From Paratinospora sagittata (lineage: Eukaryota; Streptophyta; Magnoliopsida; Ranunculales; Menispermaceae), in the NCBI GenBank assembly GCA_035771175.1, contig CM069613.1, positions 7,803,501 to 7,867,500 on the forward strand: a DNA stretch of 64,000 nt, in the 5' to 3' direction. Position 1 is the first letter of the stretch, and each line of letters starts with the position of its first letter. Below the pieces are notes generated by a model. It saw only the letters and a list, made by a program, of their open reading frames with translations. It made no database searches and was not told the origin of the DNA. The translations under genes were made by a program, and so were the position numbers. Positions 34,546-46,920 of the stretch are shown here, one piece after another.

Positions 34546-36162
34546 AAACAGTGAATCGAATATGCACAACTATCAAGATATTGATTATAAACAATGATAA
34601 GTTTAAAGCTCGAGAATCAATATTTCATGATGTCAAACTTTGATGATTCTAAATGAATATGTGATTAAAATCAAGAATCAAATGACTCAAGTATGATAAA
34701 AATCTTTGATTCAATATAATATGATATTAGCACATGAATCGATATCTCAAACTATTTATGAAACCACTAAACAAGGTATTTTGTTATGAAAATCAAGATA
34801 GGGTTTCACAAATACAATCAATACAAAATCAGTTTTAAAGATGATAATCTAAACACAAAATTGATTTGCACAAACCCAAAATCACAAGAATCTAGATTAG
34901 AAATGTATACCCTACTCAGTAAGGTTGAAGCACCAAGATTCTTCTTGTGTGAAGTTGGATGAGAAAACTCAATAGATGGTGTAGAAAACACTTGAATCAT
35001 CTTGAACACTTGCACAAGAGAAACTCTCCAAGTTTCTCAAGGTTTAGAAAGATGTGGAGAAATATTCGGAAGATTAGATCAATAGATCAAATGTTGTTGA
35101 ACTTTTTCTTTCAAAGAAGGTTTAAATCACTCAAAAACTTCTTGTTGGCTTGTATAAAGACTAATACGAAAAATGCACAAGTTATCTAGATTTTGTAAAA
35201 GTTGCTCTTCAAATGAGCAAGTGTGGTATTTATAGATAAACACCATACCGAGGCACAAGAAAGCGTTCCTTACCACAAGAGCTCTCTTCTGGTTTGAAAT
35301 CTAAAAATTTCAGATTTCCCTCCAATTAAGAAGCATGTTCCTCAATATGTTCATTGGGCATAGGAATGAGTTCTTTCAACAAGAACCATTGACTCTTAAA
35401 GTTTTTCCTATTTTGCACTTGGCAACAGGAGCGCGTTCATTTTCTTTAATTAGAAAAATTCTGAGTCTCGGGAAAAGCCACAGGAGCGTGTTCCTTAAAC
35501 CCTGATAAAAAATCACTGAGTCTCGAAAAAAAGCTCAGGAGCGCGTTCCTCACTATAAAAGCGTTTTCCTTCACTGACAAGTGAAAAAAACTCAATTTTT
35601 TTATCATTATAGGTTTAGGACATTGTCAAAACATAGACTAACATTTTTAAAATATTTTAAAACATTTTTGACAGGATTAAGGTATAATTAACACACTTAA
35701 ACATGAGTGATTTGATCGATTAAACCAATGATCAAAGCAATAAGTACAATGCATGTGAAATGGTAAAACCATGCAAACATGACAAGATGAATACATGTTA
35801 AACACTGATCAATATATGTATGATAAACAATTATGACTACGTGATAACATAATTATCAAACTAAAATATGTGCATGCATAATAATAATAAGCTATATGAA
35901 TGATTTTAAAAAAATGCAAATCATATGTGGTTGGAACAGGTAACTGTTACTCTACAACACTAAGATTCTAATAAAGAAATACAATCATGAAGCTCTTGAA
36001 TCTTCGTGAGGGGTTGTTCCTTCAACATGTTTTGACAATGCAGTTGAATCCATTAGATATATCTAGTTAACACTGAAACAACTACGTCAAAGAGATTAGA
36101 TAACACAGGTATGTTGTTTGCAATCATCAAAACAAAACTGGGTGAGAGTAGTTATATCAACA

Positions 36163-36176
36163 ATCTCCCCCTTTTT
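36163..36176 (-). promoter_or_regulatory. Polypurine tract of the SIRE-like copia element
   Basis: The minus strand reads AAAAAGGGGGAGAT immediately before the LTR start TGTTGATA. This is the plus-strand priming site and fixes the LTR boundary and element direction. A second AAAAGGGGGAGAG occurs upstream near 36615-36627, as is common in SIRE elements. Confidence 0.8.
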
Positions 36177-36829
36177 GATGATTTCAAACAAATTCACTAT
36201 TGGCCTGACTGAAGCACGAAACATGATTTCTCAAATGAATGAATGAGTTAAGTGAATAATTTTATCATGCCACTTTTAAGAATATACCACTTAATAAAAG
36301 ATTTAACATTCAATTCCATGTGGAATGATCAATCAGATACCAATAAAAACATACTCAAAGATTTGATCAATAAGCACAAAATGCACATGTATATAAATAT
36401 ACTCAAATCAAACATATACATGTGATCATCATAGATGTGTACATCAAAAAATAAAGTACAAATAACATAAGTACACAAAGAGTACAAAAGTGTAAAAAAA
36501 AAATACAAAACATCTCCAAAATATGTCCAACTCCAAACACTCCCCTTGAGTGTATAAACTCTCCCCCTAAGTATGTGCACAGAATGATCTAGTCAATCAG
36601 ACCAATCATATTAATCTCTCCCCCTTTTGAAACATCAAAAAGAGGGTGTGCTTATGATGGAGGTGACGATCGAAGATCAAGAGATTCCAACCGGCGAATA
36701 TATCTAGTGAGGTCGGGGCATCATCCTCCGTGGCTATGGTACCAGAATCTGTATCAGATATGACAGTGGTAACAGTAGATGAGGTAGCAGATAAGGAGCC
36801 GGAGGGGATAACTAAGTCACGTCCCGGAG

Positions 36830-38155
36830 ATGGTGGAGAGATGCATAATTAATTAAGCACTTGGCAAGTTTGAAAAGTCAAACATTCCCAATTCTCGCCT
36901 TATATGTGAAAATTGATCTTTAGCCAAAGGCTTGGTAAAAATATTAGCTAACTGATCTTTAGTTCCAATATGGATCAATTTCACATCTCCACGGTGCACA
37001 TGATCTCGAAGAAAATGATGTCAAATTTTAATGTGTTTCGTTCGAGAGTGCATTACAGGATTTTTGGAAATATTTATAGCGCTTGTATTATCACAATAAA
37101 TATCCGCACATGAAATATTGATTTGATAATCTGAAAGTTGTTGTTTAAGATATAACACTTAAGCACAACAACTTCCGGCTGCAACGTATTCAACCTCTGT
37201 TGTGGATAATGCCACTGAATTCTATTTCTTGCTAAACCAAGAAATGAGTGAATCGCTCATGAAGTGACAAAATCGTGAGGTATTATTTCAATCTGTTAAA
37301 CTTTTGGCATAGTCAGAATCAACAAAGCTCTTGAGATCGAAAGAAGTTCCTTTAGCATACCAAATGCCCATATTTAGTGTTGTATCGAATTATTCGTTTA
37401 ACACACTTTAGATGAGACTCTTTAGGATCAAACTAGAATGTAGCACATAGACAAACGCCGAACATAATGTCAGGTCTGCTTGCCGTTAGATATAACAAAC
37501 TTCCTATGATTTCTCGATAAGCTTATGGTCGACTGGTTTGCCTTTTTCATCCTTATCCATTTTGATGGTTGAATTAGAAGGAGTATCAATAGTTTTCAAA
37601 TTTTCGAATTTAAACTTTTTAATCATGTTCCTTGCATACTTCGATTGGTTTAAGAATGTTCCATTCACTTGCTTAATTTGTAAACCAAGGAAGTAGTTAA
37701 TTCTCCCAATCATGCTCATTTCAAACTCACTTGTCATGATAGAAGAGAACTCATCACACAAGGTCTTGTTTGGTGCACCAAAGATAATGTCGTCAATATA
37801 GATTTGCATTAGAAGCATATCATTATCTTTGCATTTAATGAATAAAGTTGGATCTAGGGTTCCTTTCTTGAACTTATGATCCAAAAGGAATGTGCTAAGC
37901 CTATCATACCACGCTTTAGGAGCCTATTTGAAACCATATAAAGCTTTTTTAAGTCTATAAACACGACCAAGTTTGTAACTGTCCTCAAAACCGGGTGGTT
38001 GTTTCACATAGACCTCTTCGTTTATAAATCCATTCAAGAAAGCACTTTTGACATCCATTTGATATAACATGAATCCGTTATAGCAAGCATAAGAAAGTAA
38101 TAATCTAATTGCTTCTAATCTTGCTTAAATATATTTTTCCAAATTCCTATAAGTA
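36830..38155 (-). pseudogene. SIRE-like copia reverse transcriptase/RNase H remnant
   Basis: Minus-strand pol. [20 protein letters not shown] (RT motif A) lies near 38060-38000. A stop replaces Gln in GFKQAP (near 37925). The catalytic box is IYIDDIIFG (about 37800), then MIGRINYFLGLQIKQ. After 37504 the RNase H frame is broken but still recognisable down to about 36840, including a KPLA-type end. The element is 5'-truncated at about 38155 against a LINE fragment. RT and RNase H would have copied the element's RNA; this copy cannot. Confidence 0.82.
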
Positions 38156-38159
38156 GTAG

Positions 38160-39178
38160 AGTAGTGGAAGATAAGTTCATTTGGTATTGCACAAAAAATG
38201 GGAGATACATTGTAAGAAGTGGCTATTGGTTGCATAGATCACTAAGCCAACATGATAGCCTTTTTTCATCATGCAAACTAGACTCAAATTGGAAGAAACT
38301 ACGAAACCTATGCTTGCCTCCAAAAATAAAGGTTTTCTTTTGGAGAATCATGGACCTTGCAAATGTTAATCTATTCCAAAAAAGATGTAATTAGATCCCC
38401 TTTTTGTAATTTTTGGCAAGAGGAGCCAGAGACTTTAGTACATGTATCAGAAGAATGCATGCATGCTAAAAATAAATGGGGGCTTACCCAGCCAAAACCT
38501 AGGTATGAAGCTATTATTAATTTCATTCAGTGTGGTAATTTCAAAGAGTTTTTTTCAAATTTTTGATAATAGAGAAGTGGAAGACTTCATTACAATTTGC
38601 TGGAATATACGAGGATCTAGAAATAAGTTAATAAAAAAATGAAGTTCTCTTTCAAAAGAATCATACAACAGAAAATGTAATTCAATTTGTTCAACAACTC
38701 CACTGTATACATGTGAATGATACTGAACATTCTCAAAGAGGTAGATCCTCTTGGGTACCTCCAAAAGATATAGCTCTAAAAAAGAATGTTGATATTGGTA
38801 TCCACGTAGCCTCAAAACACATTAGAATTGGTGTCATACTTCGTGATAGCTAGGGGCAAGTAGTGGCAGCTTTAGCTAAGTGCATGTTGGGTAGAATTCT
38901 AGCCAAGGTAGCTAAAGCTCTGGCCATAAGAGAGCTTGATACAGGGATTATCATAGACATAACTGAAGAAGACTCATCTCTAATGTTATGAAGGCTTTGC
39001 TTTCCGAAGAAAAATGATTAGGGTAACTGGGTTTATTGAAGAAAGATTGCAAACATTTGCTCTCTTTCGTTCCCAACATTTAAATCAAATCAATGTACAG
39101 AGAATGTAATAAAGCTGCTTATAGATTAGGTTAGTATGGTTCAACCTTGGAAAGTTTTGTTGTATGAATGGAGACAAC
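38160..39178 (+). pseudogene. LINE 3' fragment: zf-RVT and RNase H
   Basis: The first frame (38164-38394) reads DKFIWYCTKNGRYIVRSGYW and LCLPPKIKVFFWRIM, the zf-RVT region. A second (38357-38566) has HVSEECMHAKNKWG. Later, in other frames, GVILRDS and GQVVAALAKC (about 38830-38885) resemble the RNase H domain (RVT_3) found at the end of some plant LINE ORF2 proteins. 5'-truncated, with several frameshifts. It stops at the start of a copia LTR at 39179. Confidence 0.7.
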
Positions 39179-39545
39179 TGTTAGTTTTTTAATTTTGAAT
39201 AAGTCAAATATGGTCCAATATCTTCCATCAATTTAGGAACGTTCAAAAGGCTCAATTCATTACTGCCCATGAAATGCACCGGATGACATTCTTGATGGGA
39301 GAATGTCTATAAATATAAGCATCATTCGGTTGAGTCACTAAGCCGTTCAATCTCGTTCTTGTCAATATACACCATCACTTGAGATTGTCTAAAGTTTAGA
39401 AGCACTTGAACCCACTGAAATTCAATTCCGGATTGCACAATATCAATGGCCCGAGGTACGTTCTTAATCGTTTTATTTCTGCATTTGATCTTTTATGCTA
39501 TTTAAGGTTATTGAAGCATGTTTAGATCATAATTTTAGTCTAACA
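39179..39545 (+). mobile_element. Copia D 5' LTR
   Basis: 367 bp, TGTTAGTTTTTTAATTTT to TCTAACA. Contains TCTATAAATATA as TATA box. The same LTR, diverged, occurs at 55616-55900, defining one element of 16.7 kb. A primer-binding site follows at 39547 (TTGGTATCACAGC, one mismatch to the tRNA-Met complement). Confidence 0.8.
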
Positions 39546-42500
39546 GTTGGTATCACAGCAATAGTTTGTCTCTGTCTTGATCTTTATGCTATCTGGAAAA
39601 AAAAATCAAAAGTATTAGCTAAATTAGTTGAAGATCATGAAAATATCATGATTTAAAGTTTCGGATCTCCGGCGAAATCACCGGATTTTGGTCATCGTTT
39701 TATCTTCCGCACCCACCGATTGTGATCTCCTTACTCTGGCGATCATTTCGACTTATTACATGAAAATTTTGGGCAATAAATAGTCGGTATGCATAGTCAC
39801 CCATGGTGCTCTATTTTTGCAACTTTTTGACGAGGAAGATGAACAGTGGCAATATATGAGTTTATTTATTAAAATACATATTTATATATAAAACAGATCT
39901 CAGTCGTCCGATTATTCACATGATAAATCGGATTGTGTATAGCAAACAATTTTGAAGTGAGACCCATGGTATTTTCTTGTGATCTTTACATTATGTATGG
40001 TTAGAAATTTCAGATTCATACGTATGATGTAGATTGAACATGTATCTTGAGATTGAATTTGGACTGTTAATATTAGATGTATTATAAATGTGCATGTAGA
40101 TCATGATTTTGGCTAACCTGGAATCTGTGACCTAAGGTTGATTGTTATGAATTTTGCATCTATACTGTGCCATCCCTACTATGTACCCTAGTAAAAGTGA
40201 CCCTTAAAACTCTAATTCCATGGGAAAAACATGAACTTAAAGACTTAAATGTATCTTAAAATGAAGTGTTTAGAACCTTAGAAAACTAGATTTTAGTGCC
40301 AAACACCACCTATGAAGTACTGAGACTCGAAAATGACGAAATCGAAAAGAAAATGTGCAAAATACCCAAAAGGAGGAAGAAGAAACACGTTTTTCATCAG
40401 GGGGAAATGCATTTCGCTTTCGTCACTCGAGAAGGATAGTCGACACTCTAGAAACGTGTTTCTAGGCTCAGAGTCCTATATAAACTCAATTTTCCTCATT
40501 TTAAACCTTTTCAACTTTGGCTAAAAAGATAGAGCTCTCGAGTGACGAATTGGGGGTGTTTGTAGGAGATCCAAAGGAGCTCAAAGGTGATTCCTAAGGG
40601 TGGATTAAGGCTACTACGCACTAAAACAAAGAGGATTGGAGGTATAATCTCTCACTTTTCATGATTAATCTTCATTGTTTTGCATTTTCCTTGCTCCTCA
40701 AGTTATCTTGCTCAAGTTATGGTTATGGATTTGTATGAGTCTCTTGAGGTATTAATGATGATTTTGAAGGTTTCTTGATGTTTTAAACATGTTTTGAGCA
40801 AAAATGATAAGATTAAGGAGACTTTGATGAATATGGGAAGGTTGCTTGTTCATCAAGCAACCAAGAGGTTCTTGACTTGGCCTTTAGGTATGTGTTTTCT
40901 CTTGAGATTTCCTTGAAGATCTTGGTTATTATAGATGAAATAATGATATAAGAGACCCTTTACCCATGATTTTGAGGTATCTTTCTCTCCAAAAAATCAT
41001 GGAAGGTTTGCTAAGAATCACATGAGGCTTACTTATATTGATGTATTAGTTCGGAAACATTGATGCTTGAGTTTATTGATGTGAAAGGAACTTAGAATTA
41101 AGATTGTTGGGTGCTTAGACTAGAAACACGTGGATTTGCCTAGTTATGGTTATTAACTTAGGGTTTGAAAATCAAACCCTTGTAATAATATGAATGAGAT
41201 GAGAAGAACCATTCTCATGAATTAAATGAAGGATGAATCAGTGTTAAATGTTAGTTGGATATGTTTATGTTCAAAATTGATTAAGTATAGTATGTTTTGT
41301 AAATGCTAGTAAGTGAGAATCGACAAAGTGAGGTGAGGTTCCCAAGGCGGGGAACTAATTTGGTAACGGTATCACTATGAGTAGATTTCATTCTCGCATC
41401 ATATGCATATCAACATAACTATAAATGTTGTTTTATATCATGATTCATGCTTATATTCATGTTATGAAATGTTGTTAGCATGAGATGTTGATAAATGAAT
41501 TTATTTACATATATGAGGAAGACAAGCATGCCTATCATGTATCCATATTTAATTATGTATGTTCTTGTCTTTATTGATGATAATCTTAATTATGCCTTGC
41601 TTGAGGTAGAACATGTTTAGGATATATGATGATGTTATTCAAGCTTATGAATGGTTTTGGACTAATAACATGTCTTTTATTCTAAGGGAGAAGTTGTACG
41701 TGATAAAACCTAGCATGCCATAAGTATAGACTTGCATAGTAATATCATGCATAAACATTGAGTATAGTTCCATGTGGTTGGTTGTTGGAAGTGGTTGACA
41801 TTGTGATGTATGTGAGTGAGAGGTCTAACGGTAGAGACCTCATCGGTTGGATGTCTAGGGTAAATTCTATTGGTAAATATGACCTCATGGTAGAGACGTC
41901 ACCGGTTGGACGTCTGAAATACTTTCAATAGCAACCAACCATCAGAACAGGAAACTCGATTGCCATCATAAAGTCATAGGTTTGATACTTCATAGGATTG
42001 GAAGTATCTAGGATGCACCTATGTTATATGACCAGAATGAGACATGATTTTGAACTATGGGTTTTGTGTAAATGTTAAGTTTTTTATGGAATTATCTATT
42101 TTCCCTACTTGCACATGTAATAGTTGTACTTATGACATCTATGGTGATTGATGTATGCACGGTTTTAAATCTATTGATGAGCATGTGATGGTGAACATGC
42201 AAAATCATCTCACTGGGCTATAAGCTCACTGTACTTATCATTTTTTTTAGGATGCAATAGTGTCCTAGATAAGGGCAAGAGTATCGCATACAGACCCATT
42301 TCTCCCAATGTTGACACCATTACTTCTTGCTAGTGAGTACCAGATGGAGCGGGAGGCATCTCGAGCTTGGTTAGGACGTTTGATTTTCATTAAACTTTGA
42401 GATTTTACTTAGAAATGGATAATTGCAATAACTATTACTTTACCTAACTTTTCATGATAATTCTGCACAATAGTTGATTATCTTTGTCTTGTAGTTATCT

Positions 42501-43233
42501 ATGCCTTGTGCGACTTGTTCATAGTTGAATGTGTGTGAGAATAGTGACATAAGTAGAGGCTGAGGGTTACTATTAATCCATTGGAGAGGGTACTAGCCCG
42601 GGCAGCTCGATGTTTTCTTGATTGGAAACTAGGGTCGTCTCATATCCGATCAAGATTTCATACGAGTTTATTATCATTCAGATCTGTGATTTGTGCTTAA
42701 ATTATGTTAAATTTTGTATCTATAACTTATAATTATATGATTATACATGCAAATTTGTGTAATGTATTTAATGCATTAAATTTTAAATGTCTAAGTGATG
42801 TATATAATTTTGAATAATTAGGGATTAGCCACAACATCTTTAATTATGAAAAAGTTATATAATAAAGTTTTGTAAATCACATAAAGAATTAAAGACATTT
42901 ATAGTAATTAATTATATTTAATATAATAAATCTTATTCCACATGAATTTTTATTATGTTTATATGATTAATTAGGATAGAGTATCAAATTATATTTCTTA
43001 ATTTAACCACAAGAATTAGGAAAAGGAACATAATTGGATAGTTTCATCATAAAGTTATAAATGAATCTAATTGAATTAGAATTTTAGCCCACAAACAAGT
43101 TATATGTCACTTGATCCATAATTTTTGAAGCATGATTTACATTGGTAAAACATTATATGTATTTAGTAGTCTCAAATTTATGTAATGTAAGCATGTATGC
43201 TTAGTTTTTATTTTATTTTATTTTTATGTAGTC
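39546..43233 (+). other. Copia D leader, interrupted by a solo LTR
   Basis: Leader sequence 39546-40160 and 42648-43233, AT-rich with no frame. A solo LTR lies between (next entry). No recognisable coding sequence. Confidence 0.55.
40166..42642 (+). mobile_element. Solo LTR, probably Ty3/gypsy type
   Basis: Starts TGTGCCATCCCTACTATG and ends AGGGTCGTCTCA, with flanks TATAC (40161-40165) and TATCC (42643-42647), a 5-bp duplication with one mismatch. A TATA box TATATAAA lies at 40477-40484. Ends of this style are typical of gypsy LTRs of the Tekay/Del kind, which is an inference. No internal coding region. Confidence 0.65.
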
Positions 43234-44090
43234 ATGCAACCTACAAATTACTTTCATATACGATGTGACATTCCCGGACTAAAGGGTGATAACTATAGGG
43301 TTGGGAAGGAGTGAATTCTCCTTCATTTGGGGTGGATGGACATTGATTATGCTATTAGGAAAGACGAGCCAGCCATTACTGCGACCAACACTCCAAATGA
43401 AATTGCTCTTTATGAACGATGGGAGCGATCCAATAGTCTCAGTGTGATGTCCATAAAGACCAAGATTTCTGCTGGTATTCGTGGTTCAATTTATCAGCAT
43501 GACAAAGTCAAAGATTTACTGAAGGTTATTAATGAGCAATTTGAGACTTCAGATAAGGCACTTGCTAGCACCCTGATTATGTTTCCATCCTTAAGGCTCA
43601 CCAGTGTGAAAGATGTGCGTGAGCACATCATGCAAATAAGGGACATTGTGGCTCAATTGAAGACTCTTGAGGTGATGTCTGAGTCTTTCCTTGTGCACTA
43701 TATATTGGACACCCTTCCACAACAATATGGATCCTTCAAAATATCCTACAAAAAATATAAGGTCAAATGGTCAATTAACGAGTTCTTTACCATGTGTACA
43801 TGTGTTCAAAAGGAAGGAAATAAGGCTCATTATGGAATTGGGTGAGAGTGCATTGATGGTAACACAAAGGAAGAACCAAAACCAAGCTAAAAACAAGTGG
43901 AAAGGTAAAATACCACCCCAAGGTGATATAAAAAAGGAATACAAATGTTTCTTCTACAAAAAGAAGCGACACATGAAGAAGGATTACACCAAATTTCAAA
44001 AATGGCTTAAGAAGAAAGGTAATCCAATCTCATTTGTTTTTTATGAATCTAATATGGTTGATGTTATTTATAACACGTGATGGATTGATT
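43234..44090 (+). pseudogene. Copia D gag
   Basis: Starts MQPTNYFHIRCDIPGLKG. A TGA at 43312-43314 interrupts, then LGWMDIDYAIRKDEPA, the typical N-terminus of this gag family. The UBN2 region follows (about 43480-43800: LKVINEQFETSDKALASTLI and HYILDTLPQQYGSFK). The frame stops at 43843. The zinc knuckle, in another frame (about 43944-43985), reads CFFYKKKRHMKKDY. The second and third cysteines are Tyr, so zinc binding is gone. Confidence 0.82.
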
Positions 44091-44690
44091 CTGGTTCAAC
44101 AATCCATTATTTGAATACCTTGTAGGGTATACGAAACCTAAAGAAGCCAACGGGAAGTGAGCAATACATTTATTCAGGAAACAAGATGCATTTACATGTA
44201 AAAGCCATTGGACATGCAGTTTAACTTTAAGTAGTGGTTTTATTTTGAATTCAGAAAAGACTTTTTATATTCTTAGTTTTTCTAGAAATTTTATTTTAGT
44301 ATCAAGACTTGTACCTTTTGGTTATTCCTTTAACGTTTCAGAAACATCTTTCAGTTTATTTTATAAATTTGATCATGTTGGGAATGGTACATTATCTGAT
44401 GGTTTTTTCTCTATTAATTTGCAAAATGATACTACTTATGAAGGTATGCATGTTCTTACTGGTACTACACGATGTGTTATGAATGAAGATTCCTCTATGT
44501 TGTGCCACCGCATATTAGGACATATCTCCATAGATAGAATTAAAAAATTAGTGAATCATGGAATACTTAGTACTTCAGATTTCATTGATTTTCAAACTTG
44601 TGTGGATTGTATTAAGAGAAAGCAACCAACCAACTTCCCTTTAGATCTAGTTGTTGTTGAAGCTCCATCTACATATGGCTAAGATTTAGG
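44091..44690 (+). pseudogene. Copia D protease end and GAG-pre-integrase
   Basis: A protease-like WIDSGSTIHY lies at about 44082-44112, retaining the DSG active site. GAG-pre-integrase lies in the frame 44245-44682, with NLQNDTTYEGMHVLTG, LCHRILGHISIDRIKKLV and DFQTCVDCIKRKQPTN. The HILGH and CX2C spacing gives the zinc-binding HHCC type. It stops where a solo LTR is inserted at 44701. A related segment appears again at 50779-51050. Confidence 0.75.
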
Positions 44691-44959
44691 TCGTAGTGTA
44701 TGTTGGTCCACCCAAAAGGAGGGTGAATTGGGTGCGATGGTCAATTTTAAATATCTCTTCCAATAACTTAGTGATGTACATAAATATATTGGAACTGATT
44801 GCAAAATTAGAACTCAGACTAAATTGCAAACGTGAGACACACAAGATTTATAGTGGTTCGGCTAAGCCTACGTCCAGTACCTAATCTCCCGATTATGATT
44901 TTCTCAATCCACTAACTGATTCTCTTACGAGTGAGAACCAAACCGTTACAACTACCCTT

Positions 44960-45215
44960 TTACAAGTTAAAGGCAAACCTATCCTTTCAAGGGCTAAGGA
45001 TGAACCAAATTTTCTTTTCCCGGGATGAGAAAAAACCCATGTTCCTTTTACGGGATAAGGAAGAACCGTTTTCCTTTTATGGGTTAAAGAACAATTGTTT
45101 CTCTTTTACAGGTTAAGGACGCACCTATCCTTTTACGAGATTAGGACGAACCGGTTTCCTACTTGTAGGTGAGGATGAACCTTTTTCTCTTTTACAGGTT
45201 CAGAGATAACCGTAC
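44960..45215. repeat. Minisatellite within the SIRE-like LTR
   Basis: About seven degenerate units of CTTTTACGGGATAAGGAAGA type, period about 33-36 bp. A shorter version with two or three units sits at the same place (about 32085-32185) in the LTR at 31806-34545. Confidence 0.65.
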
Positions 45216-46234
45216 ATGATTTCAAACCTAACATCATTAACTGAAGTACATTCACTTGTCCTGGTTGTTTCGGTTCAGAAACACACCCGCATTACAACAC
45301 AATAATGTTGGTTCTAACTGAGTGGAACACTTTACAATTAAGCTCATTACATAACATTACAAAGATATGAAATATGAAATAAGTAATGCTAAGTTGAAAT
45401 ACACCTACAGTCCTTTACCTTTCAATGTTCGGTACTGCCCAAGTGTAGTTTCGAAAAACATGAATGATATGATATAACAATCAGTGCTTCTTTAAAAATA
45501 ATATGATACCAAATAAACATTGATTTGAAAAATTGAAGGACTAGTGTAAATCAAGGACACATACAGTTTTCAAAGTAGATATAAAATATAAGTATGAAAA
45601 CTTATGGTCCAGTGATCAGTATTTAATGCAACTACTGATATAGTTCAATACAATACTTAAGATATGAAATTAAGTACAACTGTATTTCTCATGAACTATA
45701 TCTCAAATTCTATCTTCAGTAAGAATAATACCAAGTATGAATTGGTGCTAAGAATTTGAGTTGATACCAGATCAATGGATTTTCAAAGATAGAATGAAAA
45801 TAAGCTCAGTATGAAAATCATTTGAAGACGTAAAGGTATCAGTAAAAATACTTGAAAGTTTAGATAATGAAAAACGTTTTGACATAGACTAACTTTCACA
45901 AAGTATTGGCACAATACAAAATTATTAGCAAGTTGTTTGATCCTAAGTGCTGATATTTATAGACTTAGTGAGACATAGCCGTTAGACATTTGAAGTTCAA
46001 ATAATATGAACATTTACACACAACGGCTAGAGTGTTATATGAAAATGACAACAACAATTTTCACTAACATTCTGGTTCTTTTTAGATTTCATGAAAAATG
46101 AAAGTTTTAGAAAAACTTATTTCATGTATCAGAGAAGATCTCTGATAAGTCTAAAAAGGACTCTGTGCAAAACTCCATTCTGAAAAAGTAAACTGATGTA
46201 GTGTACTCGTTCGAACAGTGACGGTTGTTGAATT

Positions 46235-46920
46235 AGCGACCTGATTCCATAATCAGTGTCCTGACGCATAATATCAACTTTGTCGTTTTTGTTCCTTAAG
46301 GCACTCATTGCATATAAGCGTCCCGCTGAACACTTAAGTGAGGGCACTATTAATTCGTAAGTGTCTTGACTTACTTTGATACTTAAACAACTTAAACCTG
46401 AGGGCGTTAATGCACAAATAGCATCTTGCTATGTTTTAAAATAGCTAAGTGCATGAGGGCGCTACTTTCCGAATAAGCGTCCTGCCTTTTAAAACATAAA
46501 ACAAAATATGAGGGCGTTACAACTATGTAAGCGTCCTACCAGTTAAAAACATAAAACACAAAAACACAAGCATGCTAAAGGACAATCAGCGTCCTGAAAG
46601 TTACTAAGTTGATTCCCAAAGATTAGGGCACTCCTATCCAGATAGCGTCCTGATAGATTATTCAACTTATAACTATCAACGTCTTCAAAGATACATTCTT
46701 TGAAGAACTTTAAGAAATCTTTCAGTGAGCTGATGCTGAGTCAGCTTCCTGACAACTTCAGAGGTTGACTAATAAAGGAGGCCCCTACTATACAAGTAAG
46801 CATCCTAATAAATCAGTTTTATTCAACCTTGAATGTTATCAGCGTCCTAATGAACTATTAGCGTCCTGACATATAAAGTTCAGGAGAACGTTGTTATCTC
46901 ATTAGCGTCCTAAAAGACTT
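46235..46920. repeat. Degenerate array of short GC-core inverted words (copy 2)
   Basis: Same structure as 33380-34085. Clear pairs start at 46340, 46400, 46454 and 46510 (spacings about 60, 54 and 56 bp); for example GAGGGCGCTACTTTCCG is followed by AATAAGCGTCCTG. Single AGCGTCCTGA words continue to 46920. Confidence 0.65.

Larger units (their letters stand above)
31128..36162 (-). mobile_element. SIRE/Maximus-like copia 3' LTR, split by a second LTR
   Basis: On the minus strand the LTR starts TGTTGATATAACTAC at 36162, directly after a polypurine tract. It extends leftward to about 31128, with 31806-34545 (another solo LTR) nested inside, giving about 2.3 kb net. The left end is blurred by a 43-bp tandem duplication (31124-31166 and 31167-31209, one mismatch). 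Near that end are three copies of CACCAAGGCTTGGTTAGAAA-like units (about 31452-31552). AGGAGCGCGTTCCT-like words cluster at 35260-35580. Confidence 0.7.

Noticed and set aside
46235..46920. A CRISPR-like array, given alternating repeated words and spacers
   Set aside because: The repeats are about 10 bp, degenerate and self-complementary, and lie within a plant LTR bounded by a TSD. Nothing CRISPR-related is present.
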